From positions 1 through 38,098 of the IMG/VR virus record IMGVR_UViG_3300003321_000683: a stretch of 38,098 nucleotides of DNA; one strand, 5' to 3'. How positions within the stretch are numbered: position 1 is the stretch's first letter; every line of letters starts with the position of its first letter. This document shows positions 5,964-12,599 of the stretch, piece by piece. The notes beneath the pieces were generated by a model. The model did no database searches, was not told where the DNA came from, and saw nothing but the letters and a program-made list of their open reading frames with translations. Position numbers and translations under genes: made by a program. This DNA comes from a virus.

Positions 5964-7103
5964 TTGTCCACCTATGCTGAATCAATGGCGCAGTTACAAA
6001 CTGCGCTCACGGAGCATCTGCAAAACACAGAATCAATGCTCAGAAGTCTAACGGAGGCCATTGCGGCAACGCACAACCAGGCGACGGCACTCGAAACCAG
6101 GGTTGCGGCGCTGGAGGCCGACACACCCGACATACCGGACACCACACCACCCATCACACCGGCACCCGCCAACGAAAACTGGTTGCGCGTGCAGGGCAAT
6201 AAATTCATTGATTCGTCAGGGGCTGTTTGGGTTGGTCGCGGCGTCAACGTCCACGACTGCCGGTCCTGCGATGCCTGCGAGGGCGTCGCTCCCGCTGATA
6301 TGCAGCGTGAGTTGCGTAGGCGTGTGGATTTTGCCATTGGGCTGGGCGCAAACTTCTTTCGTTTGTGTCTGGAGTCCGGCGAAAATAATCTGCCATACGA
6401 ACGTGACCCGGATTATCGGCAATCGACCATTGACCTGGTTTCCTATATTGGCAGCAAGGGCTGTCGTGTGCTGGTTGCGCCGTGGGACTTCAAGGGATTA
6501 ATCATTGACGACCAGGGCGTACCGACCGATGCCGCAATAGCGACCTGGATGGCGATTGCTGCTGACCTGGCCGACCAGGGACACGTTCTGTACGGCCTCT
6601 GTAATGAGCCGGAGCAAAATTATGCAGGCGCCGACGATGCGCGGCGCATCGCTCAGTACGTTAAGCTGATTAATGCAATTCGCTCGGTGGAATCGTCACG
6701 GCGCAAGCCCAACCATATCATTGTGGTGCAGGCCTTAGGCGGGTGGTCGAGCAACTGGGGCAGTCTGTTGCGGTACAATTTTGGCGACACCCAAATTGCG
6801 TACGAGGTGCATGAATACAGCCATGTCGAATACTGGGACACCGAGGTATTTACGCCGGCGCAATCAAAAGCCGTCATTGTTGGGGAGTTCGGTCCGGCAC
6901 CAAATGGTGACTACATGACCAATGCCGAGACCCGTACGTTCATGACACGCATGCGCGCCGCCGGCATCACCTGGGCGGCCTGGACGCTGCATATGCGCTG
7001 TCCGCCCAATCTGCTGGTGGATAACTCGAATTGGGGATGTGGCCGCGACATGGTGTTGGCGCTGACGCCATGGGGCCAGGCGGTGGCGGACAATCTGCGA
7101 TGA
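5964..7103 (+). CDS. GH5-like glycoside hydrolase with N-terminal coiled coil
   Basis: 379 residues from TTG 5964 (GGAG six bases upstream). Residues 1-55 form a heptad-rich coiled coil, 56-70 a Pro/Thr linker, and about 72-379 a clan A (beta/alpha)8 glycosidase: LCNEPEQN with the acid/base Glu 215, EVHEYSHVEY with His 283, and VIVGEFG with the nucleophile Glu 308, followed by an aromatic ITWAAWTLH stretch. This spacing fits GH5 endoglucanase/mannanase enzymes, which hydrolyse beta-1,4-linked polysaccharides with retention. There is no signal peptide, so I infer delivery on the virion or release at lysis, perhaps as a trimer through the coiled coil. The true substrate cannot be read from sequence. 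Confidence 0.8.
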   Translation: MSTYAESMAQLQTALTEHLQNTESMLRSLTEAIAATHNQATALETRVAALEADTPDIPDTTPPITPAPANENWLRVQGNKFIDSSGAVWVGRGVNVHDCRSCDACEGVAPADMQRELRRRVDFAIGLGANFFRLCLESGENNLPYERDPDYRQSTIDLVSYIGSKGCRVLVAPWDFKGLIIDDQGVPTDAAIATWMAIAADLADQGHVLYGLCNEPEQNYAGADDARRIAQYVKLINAIRSVESSRRKPNHIIVVQALGGWSSNWGSLLRYNFGDTQIAYEVHEYSHVEYWDTEVFTPAQSKAVIVGEFGPAPNGDYMTNAETRTFMTRMRAAGITWAAWTLHMRCPPNLLVDNSNWGCGRDMVLALTPWGQAVADNLR

Positions 7104-7309
7104 TTGGGGATGATGTGACAGGATACCTGCCGCATGCTTTGGCGATGATTGCTGCGGTGATGTTTTTTTTCGCTATGCGGCACGTCAGCAAGCAGAACGA
7201 ATACATCCACGATCTTGAGCGTGAGTACATTCGGTCATATTGGGCTGTTGTTTTTTTTGAGAAACACATGAAGCGAAAACGATTCATCAAAACGGAGAAG
7301 AACCGATGA
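7100..7309 (+). CDS. Single-pass membrane protein, unknown function
   Basis: 69 residues with the start overlapping the previous stop (ATGA). One hydrophobic helix at about residues 10-27 (LPHALAMIAAVMFFFAM) is followed by a charged amphipathic helix and a basic end (KRKRFIKTEKNR). The frame reaches further upstream but only inside the glycosidase gene. Topology is probably N-out, C-in. Its position directly after a cell-wall/polysaccharide-type enzyme might suggest a helper in release or delivery, but no holin or spanin motif is recognised. Confidence 0.5.
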   Translation: MIGDDVTGYLPHALAMIAAVMFFFAMRHVSKQNEYIHDLEREYIRSYWAVVFFEKHMKRKRFIKTEKNR

Positions 7310-7503
7310 GTGAAGAAGTGCAGCAGGATTTACCGACACTGGAAGCCGAGACCAAGCAGAAAAAAACGAGCGGAAGGCCCACGTATAAGCACTTGTTTGA
7401 TGAGAACGTGCGGCTCTGGAGTGAGCTGATTGAGGTACGCGCCGCACTGGCTCGCTGGGAAGACCGCTACGACAAACTGCTTGCATCAAAAATTGGTCAT
7501 TGA
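7306..7503 (+). CDS. Small charged helical protein, unknown function
   Basis: 65 residues, start overlapping the previous stop as ATGA. It is acidic at the N-terminus (SEEVQQDLPTLEAET), basic in the middle (KQKKTSGRPTYKH), then a long amphipathic helix (NVRLWSELIEVRAALARWEDRYDKLL) likely to form a coiled coil. There is no membrane segment. Similar short proteins with a GRPTYK patch occur in phage operons, but I cannot assign a function. Confidence 0.5.
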   Translation: MSEEVQQDLPTLEAETKQKKTSGRPTYKHLFDENVRLWSELIEVRAALARWEDRYDKLLASKIGH

Positions 7504-7562
7504 TTTGATGTGGTGACCGGTCATAGAATTTGTCGCTCCAACAACCAACCAGGGACTAATCA

Positions 7563-7667
7563 ATGAAGAAGACAACCAAGAAGGCCAGCAAGAAGACCAC
7601 GGCAAAAAAGGGCAAGGCGGTTAAGCGTCCTGTATCGGTAAAAAAAAAGACTAGCGCCACCTGTTAA
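7563..7667 (+). CDS. Lysine-rich histone-like peptide ending at an A9 run
   Basis: 34 residues from ATG 7563, with AGGGA at good distance. About half the residues are Lys, with Thr, Ala and Ser between them (MKKTTKKASKKTTAKKGKAV), the composition of bacterial H1-like or AlgP-like DNA-binding tails. A run of nine A (7640-7648) lies near the 3' end, after which this frame ends within six codons. Reading one A fewer would join it without a stop to the next frame and give a 132-residue protein with a basic tail and a folded domain. I think that fused form is the functional product, either by transcriptional slippage or because the run length is wrong in the assembly. Confidence 0.5.
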   Translation: MKKTTKKASKKTTAKKGKAVKRPVSVKKKTSATC

Positions 7668-7668
7668 T

Positions 7669-7962
7669 TTGGTCGGCGACGCCCTTATGCGGACGGCACT
7701 GGCTTCGACTGTCGGCTTTGGGACGCGTCTCGGTGTCGATAAAAGTGACCCGAAAAATCCTATACCTGTCTACCAAATAACCTTAATTGCCGATGATGGG
7801 TCGAGGCATCCCTTGGTCCGTCATGTGCCCATTGATGAGTTGCGCCGCATGCGCGACTCATTCACCCGGTGCATCGAGGACGTGCAAATGCTGTTGCTTA
7901 TTGGGTCAGCGCCAGAAGCGCCGGAGAATGACGCTGTTGACCAGGAAATCGCGACGGATTAA
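7669..7962 (+). CDS. Out-of-frame continuation of the lysine-rich gene, unknown domain
   Basis: 97 residues if the TTG at 7669 is used, but no ribosome site precedes it and the first ATG (7687) is also unsupported. The frame is open only back to a TAA at 7639, immediately before the A9 run. Shifting frame at the A-run yields KRLAPPVNLVGDALMRTALA, a natural-looking junction, so I read this as the C-terminal domain of the preceding gene. The domain has a beta-rich core (PIPVYQITLIADDGSRHPLV) and a helical, acidic C-terminus. No family is recognised. Confidence 0.5.
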   Translation: MVGDALMRTALASTVGFGTRLGVDKSDPKNPIPVYQITLIADDGSRHPLVRHVPIDELRRMRDSFTRCIEDVQMLLLIGSAPEAPENDAVDQEIATD

Positions 7963-7971
7963 ACCAGTGGC

Positions 7972-8051
7972 GAGACATGGGGTCTCCTGTCCGACGGCGC
8001 GCCAGAAAGCCTGATTTTCCCCCGGGTTCTGACATGGGTGCGCTGTCGGAC
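7972..8051. terminator. Structured convergent intergenic region (candidate bidirectional terminator)
   Basis: Between the stop of a plus-strand frame (7962) and the stop of a minus-strand gene (8059) lie two potential hairpins. The first is GAGAC/GTCTC (7972-7976 and 7982-7986). The second is a long stem of GTCCGACGGCGC (7989-8000) against GCGCTGTCGGAC (8040-8051), 11 of 12 bases paired, with a 39-base insert that contains a smaller CAGAA/TTCTG stem. There is no long T run, so factor-independent termination is not certain. Location between convergent genes makes a bidirectional terminator the simplest reading. Confidence 0.35.
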
Positions 8052-8058
8052 TGACCTG

Positions 8059-8346
8059 CTACATGGCGACCCACGACCAATTCACTCCATTGTTTTCAAA
8101 TTTTACAAATTCATTATCTGCGCCGGTGGCGCATTTCTCGACCTGAATAAATACCGTCCCAGCTGTTGCTTCTGTAGAAAAACTCAGTGAGCGCCAATTG
8201 TTGGGATTGGCCTCCCATTTTTTTCGTATACGTTTCTTTTTGGATTTTGGCTTGCGAATCTGAACCGCATGGAATGTTATGAGCCCGCCAGGAGTTGCCG
8301 TGAACCAGGATGCTTTCATTGCACTTGTATTATTCGCCATGACCAT
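8059..8346 (-). CDS. Minus-strand beta-rich protein, unknown function
   Basis: 95 residues from ATG 8346 (MVMANN; a second ATG at 8340). A weak TTGGA lies upstream. The protein alternates hydrophobic and polar residues as in an all-beta fold (LITFHAVQIRK), with a very basic loop in the middle (KPKSKKKRIRKKW) and a C-terminus ending NGVNWSWVAM. The plus-strand gene at 8370 starts divergently 23 bases away. The coding signal is modest; it is the only sensible reading of this stretch because the plus-strand frames here are low-complexity. No family recognised. Confidence 0.4.
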   Translation of the reverse strand: MVMANNTSAMKASWFTATPGGLITFHAVQIRKPKSKKKRIRKKWEANPNNWRSLSFSTEATAGTVFIQVEKCATGADNEFVKFENNGVNWSWVAM

Positions 8347-8369
8347 CAATTCCAAGTGATTCTGTATCG

Positions 8370-8711
8370 ATGCCAACCTATTACGAGCCACCAGCGCGGC
8401 GCGTGTTCTTTGCCGATGGCAATAACCAAGTTTATGTGCCGAAGGATGAAGACACCATCATCAACTATACCATTGACTGGTCCAGATTACTTAGCACCGA
8501 CACCATCGTCACCAGCACCTGGACCGCCGAAGGCGGTGTATCCGTGGGCTCGCCGGTCTCGTCGAATACAACGACGACCGCCACCGCCTGGGTGGCCGGT
8601 ACGGACGGGAAAATCACCAACACCATCATCACGACGGCAGGGCTGACGCTTCAGCGGTCAGTGGCATTCAACTCGTATCGCTCAACGAGAAGAGACTACA
8701 CATGGTACTAG
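8370..8711 (+). CDS. Small structural-type phage protein (Ig/beta-sandwich-like)
   Basis: 113 residues from ATG 8370. The pattern YVPKDEDTIINYTIDWSRLL, then DTIVTSTW, then TTATAWVAGTDGKITNTIIT and a final LQRSV is a common small phage protein type found beside terminase and head genes, with the alternating Thr/Ser/Val pattern of a beta-sandwich. The family has no firm function but is generally viewed as virion- or assembly-associated. No strong ribosome site is visible. The last nine bases overlap the ATG of the methyltransferase gene, so it begins the packaging operon. Confidence 0.6.
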   Translation: MPTYYEPPARRVFFADGNNQVYVPKDEDTIINYTIDWSRLLSTDTIVTSTWTAEGGVSVGSPVSSNTTTTATAWVAGTDGKITNTIITTAGLTLQRSVAFNSYRSTRRDYTWY

Positions 8712-9826
8712 AGATAAAGCATGTGGCGCTTGATGACCTGCATCAGGACCCAGCCAATGCACGCAAGCACGGCCAGAAGAATATCGAATCAATCAGGGGC
8801 AGCTTAAAGGCGTTTGGCCAGGTTGAGCCGCTGGTGGTGCAAAAGAGCACAGGCAAGGTCATTGGCGGCAATGGGCGCGTCGAGGCCATGCGACTGCTCG
8901 GCATCACGTCGGCCGATGTGGTGGAGGTTGATGTAGATAATACGCAGGCCGCAGCGCTTGGTGTTGCGCTGAATCGTACAGGTGAGCTGGCGGAGTGGGA
9001 TTTGGATGTGCTGGATAAAATCACCACTGATTTAAAAGGGACGGATTTCGACCTGGGCTCGATTGGGTTTGATGATAAACAGTTAGACAGAATACTTGGC
9101 AGCAATAAGCCGAGCGGCGCCGATGAGGATGACGACGTTCCCGATGAACCAAGAACACCTGTTGTTCAGCATGGCGATATATGGCTACTGGGCAGGCACT
9201 CTGTCTGCTGTTGCAGAGCGGAGGAGTACGATGCGTTTTGGGCCGAGGCGGTTATCACGGACCCGCCATACGGAATTTCTATAGTCAAGAATGGGATGGT
9301 TGGCGCTGATTTTGGCGTCGCCAAAAAAGGCAAATACGAACCAATCGCCGGCGATGAATCGATTCCTGATGTATCGTTTCTTCTTGCTGGGGGGAGAAAG
9401 GCCATCATTTGGGGCGGTAATTATTTTGCCAATCAGTTAACGCCATCTGCCTCATGGCTCATTTGGGATAAGCGTGAAGATACCGGCATAGAAAACACAT
9501 TCGCTGATTGTGAGCTGGCATGGTCAAATTACGGCGGTCCAGCACGCGTCCATAGGCAACTATGGAATGGCATGATTCGCTCAGGAGAAAAAGACAAACG
9601 AGTCCATCCTACACAGAAGCCGGTGGCTCTAATGGAATGGTGCATACGCTTGCTGGAATGCAAATCCGTATTTGATTTCTATGCGGGCTCAGGAACCACG
9701 CTCATTGCAGCCGAGAAGGTCGGCATTACGTGCCATGCATCCGAACTATCGCCAGCCTATTGCGACGTCATTATCGAGCGCTGGCAAAACCTCACCGGCG
9801 GCAAAGCCGTCCGTAAATCCGTATGA
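8702..9826 (+). CDS. ParB-like domain fused to DNA (adenine/cytosine-N4) methyltransferase
   Basis: 374 residues. About 1-95 form a ParB/Srx-type N-terminal domain (VALDDLHQDPANARKHG; the GGNGRVEAM box near 55-63). After a linker comes an amino-methyltransferase domain with DPPYG (187-191, catalytic motif IV), HPTQKP (302-307) and FYAGSGTT (326-333, AdoMet-binding motif I); catalytic motif before AdoMet motif is the beta-class order. It would transfer a methyl group from AdoMet to adenine N6 or cytosine N4. Such fusions are common just upstream of phage terminases and probably mark or protect phage DNA. No cognate restriction gene is present. The start overlaps the previous gene and the stop overlaps the next ATG. 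Confidence 0.85.
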   Translation: MVLEIKHVALDDLHQDPANARKHGQKNIESIRGSLKAFGQVEPLVVQKSTGKVIGGNGRVEAMRLLGITSADVVEVDVDNTQAAALGVALNRTGELAEWDLDVLDKITTDLKGTDFDLGSIGFDDKQLDRILGSNKPSGADEDDDVPDEPRTPVVQHGDIWLLGRHSVCCCRAEEYDAFWAEAVITDPPYGISIVKNGMVGADFGVAKKGKYEPIAGDESIPDVSFLLAGGRKAIIWGGNYFANQLTPSASWLIWDKREDTGIENTFADCELAWSNYGGPARVHRQLWNGMIRSGEKDKRVHPTQKPVALMEWCIRLLECKSVFDFYAGSGTTLIAAEKVGITCHASELSPAYCDVIIERWQNLTGGKAVRKSV

Positions 9827-10236
9827 GCAAACACGCCGGCGGCCGACCCAGGGTCGCCATCAATTGGGAAGAGTTCGACAAACTTTGCGGCCTGCAATGC
9901 ACCCTTGGCGAGATAGCCTCCTGGTTTGATTGCTCCCCTGACACAATCGAGCGCGCCGTCAATCGCGAGAAGAACACAAGTTTTGCGGACTATTTCGCCA
10001 AAAAGCGCTGCTCCGGCATGGTCTCGTTGCGCCGCGCACAATACCAAGCTGCCACAAAAGGTAACGCCACGATGCTTATCTGGCTCGGTAAGCAATGGCT
10101 CGGTCAGCGCGATACGAGGCAGGAATCCACCATCACCATCGACGACAAGCGCCCTGTGCGAAATAGGTCAATGGCGGAATTGGATGCATTAATTGACGCC
10201 GGCGAGATTGCCATTAAATCTATGACAAACAAGTAA
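9823..10236 (+). CDS. Terminase small subunit-like DNA-binding protein
   Basis: 137 residues, ATG overlapping the methyltransferase stop. GGRPRVAINWEEFDKLCGLQ leads into a helix-turn-helix (TLGEIASWFDCSPDTIERAV, about residues 29-48), followed by YFAKKRCSGMVSLRRAQYQA and GNATMLIWLGKQWLGQRD, a pattern shared by small terminase subunits and related phage HTH proteins. The small subunit recognises the packaging site and regulates the large subunit. The large subunit follows after one inserted gene, supporting the call. The C-terminus carries an amphipathic helix that could mediate ring assembly. Confidence 0.75.
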   Translation: MSKHAGGRPRVAINWEEFDKLCGLQCTLGEIASWFDCSPDTIERAVNREKNTSFADYFAKKRCSGMVSLRRAQYQAATKGNATMLIWLGKQWLGQRDTRQESTITIDDKRPVRNRSMAELDALIDAGEIAIKSMTNK

Positions 10237-10253
10237 GTCCCAATTTGGGACTT
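10235..10253. other. Perfect 19-base palindromic hairpin between TerS and the next gene
   Basis: AAGTCCCAATTTGGGACTT is a nine-base inverted repeat around one central T, beginning in the stop codon of the small terminase gene. As RNA it gives a stem of at least seven pairs (AAGTCCC/GGGACTT) with an AATTT loop. There is no T run after it, so it is more likely an RNA processing/stability or attenuating element than a full terminator. The ribosome site of the next gene (AGGAG) begins only a few bases downstream. Confidence 0.45.
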
Positions 10254-10272
10254 CTGACCAGGAGTATCCCAA

Positions 10273-11088
10273 ATGGCTGAATTAGATTCCGACCTGTACC
10301 TGAATGTATCCTCATTTGTTCCTGTTGGTGGCCAATCCGATGGCGTATTTTACGAACGCGCCACTGGTGACTTACTGGCGGTGGTCAACAGCAATGTGAC
10401 CGCGCGGTTCCCCGATAGCCGCAATGTCACTGTGTTTGAAGACTTCATTGGTAAGGCCCTGAATGTCACTGATGCGGTGTGGGCGATTAAGGACGTGTCC
10501 TCATCCGGAACACCAACCTATGCAATCAAGGGCGACGAATCCAATGGCGCCTTTGAGCTGAAGTTCGACAACACCAGCGAGGACCAGACCGTTGGTCTGT
10601 ACTGGAATGATGAACAGAACATCCTCTATAGCGGCAAGCCTATCTTCCAATGCCGCCTTAAGGTGCCGACGCTCCCGAATGCCAATGACACGATTGTTTT
10701 CGGTCTCATGAGCGCCTGGAATGCTACCGAGGACAGTGTGGCCACCAATGCCTGGTTCCGTCTGCAGGGTGCCACACTGGTGCCTGCTCTCGAAACAGAT
10801 GATGGCACCACCGACAAAGACGACAAGGTAACCGACCAAGTCTTCACGATGACGGCGGATACCTATTATGAATTCAGGATTGACTGCTCGGACACCAGCA
10901 ATGTGAAGTTCTACTACCGCGCTACGCTTGGTGGCACCTGGACCCAGCTAACCACCACGGGCACCACCTTCACCATCGCTGCCAACTCCACCAATCTGCA
11001 GCCTGTATTCCAGATTCACAAATCAAGCGGTACACAGACCACCAATATCATCATTGATTATGTTAAAGTGACCTGGCTCCGAGGCTAA
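10273..11088 (+). CDS. Beta-sandwich (lectin/laminarin-binding-like) protein inserted between terminase genes
   Basis: 271 residues, ATG nine bases after AGGAG. The sequence is almost entirely beta-strand-like, Thr/Asp/Asn-rich, with VFEDFIGKALNVTDAVWAIK near the start and alternating strands typical of concanavalin/laminin-G-like jelly rolls (YEFRIDCSDTSNVKFYYRA). There is no signal peptide, coiled coil or catalytic motif. Its place between TerS and TerL suggests a late structural product such as a capsid decoration or head-surface protein that could bind glycans. The function is inference. Its TAA stop is in the same frame as the large terminase gene that follows. Confidence 0.6.
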   Translation: MAELDSDLYLNVSSFVPVGGQSDGVFYERATGDLLAVVNSNVTARFPDSRNVTVFEDFIGKALNVTDAVWAIKDVSSSGTPTYAIKGDESNGAFELKFDNTSEDQTVGLYWNDEQNILYSGKPIFQCRLKVPTLPNANDTIVFGLMSAWNATEDSVATNAWFRLQGATLVPALETDDGTTDKDDKVTDQVFTMTADTYYEFRIDCSDTSNVKFYYRATLGGTWTQLTTTGTTFTIAANSTNLQPVFQIHKSSGTQTTNIIIDYVKVTWLRG

Positions 11089-11091
11089 TCA

Positions 11092-12555
11092 ATATCCACT
11101 CAGGCTATCCAGCTCGGTAATGATGCAGCCAGGGAGCGCCGTGCTCGTATATCTGCACGCGACTCCCTGCTTGCCTTTGCTTGCTATACCTATGCGGCAT
11201 TCCGCCCGGCGCGCCACCACCAGCTCATATGCAATGAGCTACAACGTATCGAGACAGGCGAGATTGACCGCCTTGTCATCGAGATGCCGCCGCGCCACGG
11301 CAAGAGCGAGCTGGGCTCTAAGCGCTTTCCTGCATGGCTACTTGGCCGCAATCCGACGTGGCAAATCATTGTCAGCTCATATGCAAAGGACCTGGCTCGT
11401 GGATTCGGTCGAGAGATCCGTAATCTGTTTAACGAGGATGACTTCCAGAATGTCTTCGAAGGCATCCGCCTGGCGCGTGACTCACGCGCTGCCGACCGGT
11501 GGAATACGAACAAGGGCGGTATATTTGTCGCTGCTGGTGTCGACAGCGGCATCACGGGCAAGGGCGCTGACGTTGCCATTGTTGATGACCCATTCAAGGG
11601 CCGCGACGAAGCCGATTCAAAGAAGCGCCGTGACCATGTCTGGAATTGGTACAACGCCGACCTGTACACGCGGCTAATGCCCCATGGACGAATTGTCATC
11701 ATCACCACCCGTTGGCATGAAGACGACCTGGTGGGCCGACTGGAGAAGCGAGAAAAAGAAGGCGGCGACAAATGGGAGCGCCTGTCACTTGCGGCAATTC
11801 TGAACGAGGATACCGACCACGAGGAGGCGCTATGGCCGGAGTGGTTCTCTCTTGAAGAGCTGCGCCATAAGCGAAAACAGCTCCTGATTAGCTCGCCACG
11901 CGACTGGTACTCACTGTTCCAGCAGCGTCCACCGAGCGCCTCGGGGACGTATTTCTCCAATGATTGGATTCAGTACTATGATGAGATACCGCCAGGCCTC
12001 CATATCTATGGGTCCAGCGACTTTGCGGTCACCGAAGGCAAGGGCGACTTCACCGAGCACGCGGTGTTGGGTATCGACGAGCGCGACGATATCTATATCC
12101 TCGATTGGTGGTACGGCCAGGCCAGCTCGGACGTCTGGACCGATGCCAAGATTGACCTGTGGCAGAAATGGAAACCCCTTGCCTGGTTTGGTGAGTCGGG
12201 GGTCATTCGACGCGCCACGGAGCCTGATACAGAGCGAGAATCGCACCGCAGGCGCGTTTACTGCCGTGAGGAGTGGCTGGCCCCCGTCAACGACAAGCCG
12301 ACGCGCGCCAGGGCCATCCAGGCGCGTTTTGCGCGGCGTAAGGTGTGGTTGCCACGCTCACCTTGGGCTGGGCGGCTGGTGGCACAACTGCTGGCATTCC
12401 CGAATGGCGAGCACGACGATGCCGTTGATGCATTGAGCCTGTTTGGCCTGGCACTTGATGAGACCCATCCCGCCATCATTGAGCGCATTCAGCACGTACC
12501 GCGCGACAGGTACGGTCGCCATGATGACGATGACCGTGATAGTTACCGGTCATAG
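11092..12555 (+). CDS. Terminase large subunit (ATPase-nuclease), apparent AUA start
   Basis: The frame gives 487 residues if it starts at an ATA codon at 11092 with GAGG (11081-11084) seven bases upstream, reading STQAIQLGNDAARERRA next. No ATG, GTG or TTG occurs in this frame between the preceding TAA and an internal ATG at 11284, which lies just before Walker A and cannot be the true start. Motifs: PPRHGKSE (Walker A, 66-73), VAIVDDP (Walker B, 161-167), IITTRWHEDD (coupling motif), SDFAVTEGKGDF (nuclease Asp 310) and GEHDDAVDAL (nuclease Asp 442/443/446). The protein pumps DNA into the head and makes the packaging cuts. Order and spacing are those of a P22/Terminase_6-type motor. Confidence 0.9.
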   Translation: MSTQAIQLGNDAARERRARISARDSLLAFACYTYAAFRPARHHQLICNELQRIETGEIDRLVIEMPPRHGKSELGSKRFPAWLLGRNPTWQIIVSSYAKDLARGFGREIRNLFNEDDFQNVFEGIRLARDSRAADRWNTNKGGIFVAAGVDSGITGKGADVAIVDDPFKGRDEADSKKRRDHVWNWYNADLYTRLMPHGRIVIITTRWHEDDLVGRLEKREKEGGDKWERLSLAAILNEDTDHEEALWPEWFSLEELRHKRKQLLISSPRDWYSLFQQRPPSASGTYFSNDWIQYYDEIPPGLHIYGSSDFAVTEGKGDFTEHAVLGIDERDDIYILDWWYGQASSDVWTDAKIDLWQKWKPLAWFGESGVIRRATEPDTERESHRRRVYCREEWLAPVNDKPTRARAIQARFARRKVWLPRSPWAGRLVAQLLAFPNGEHDDAVDALSLFGLALDETHPAIIERIQHVPRDRYGRHDDDDRDSYRS

Positions 12556-12599
12556 TCAATTATTTGCTGCATGCATCCACCTGGTCGACTCTGGTGCAA

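Noticed and set aside
11120-11677. A 185-codon frame starting at ATG 11120 as an alternative product before TerL
   Set aside because: It is a different frame from the terminase motifs and has shadow composition; it does not supply a start for TerL.
11190-11960. A 256-codon minus-strand frame inside the large terminase gene
   Set aside because: Composition is Arg/Ser-rich shadow sequence and it is antisense to a gene with intact terminase motifs.
7516-12555. Repeated ACCGGTCATAG at 7516-7526 and 12545-12555
   Set aside because: An 11-base repeat is expected by chance in 38 kb, and one copy lies in coding sequence at the TerL stop.
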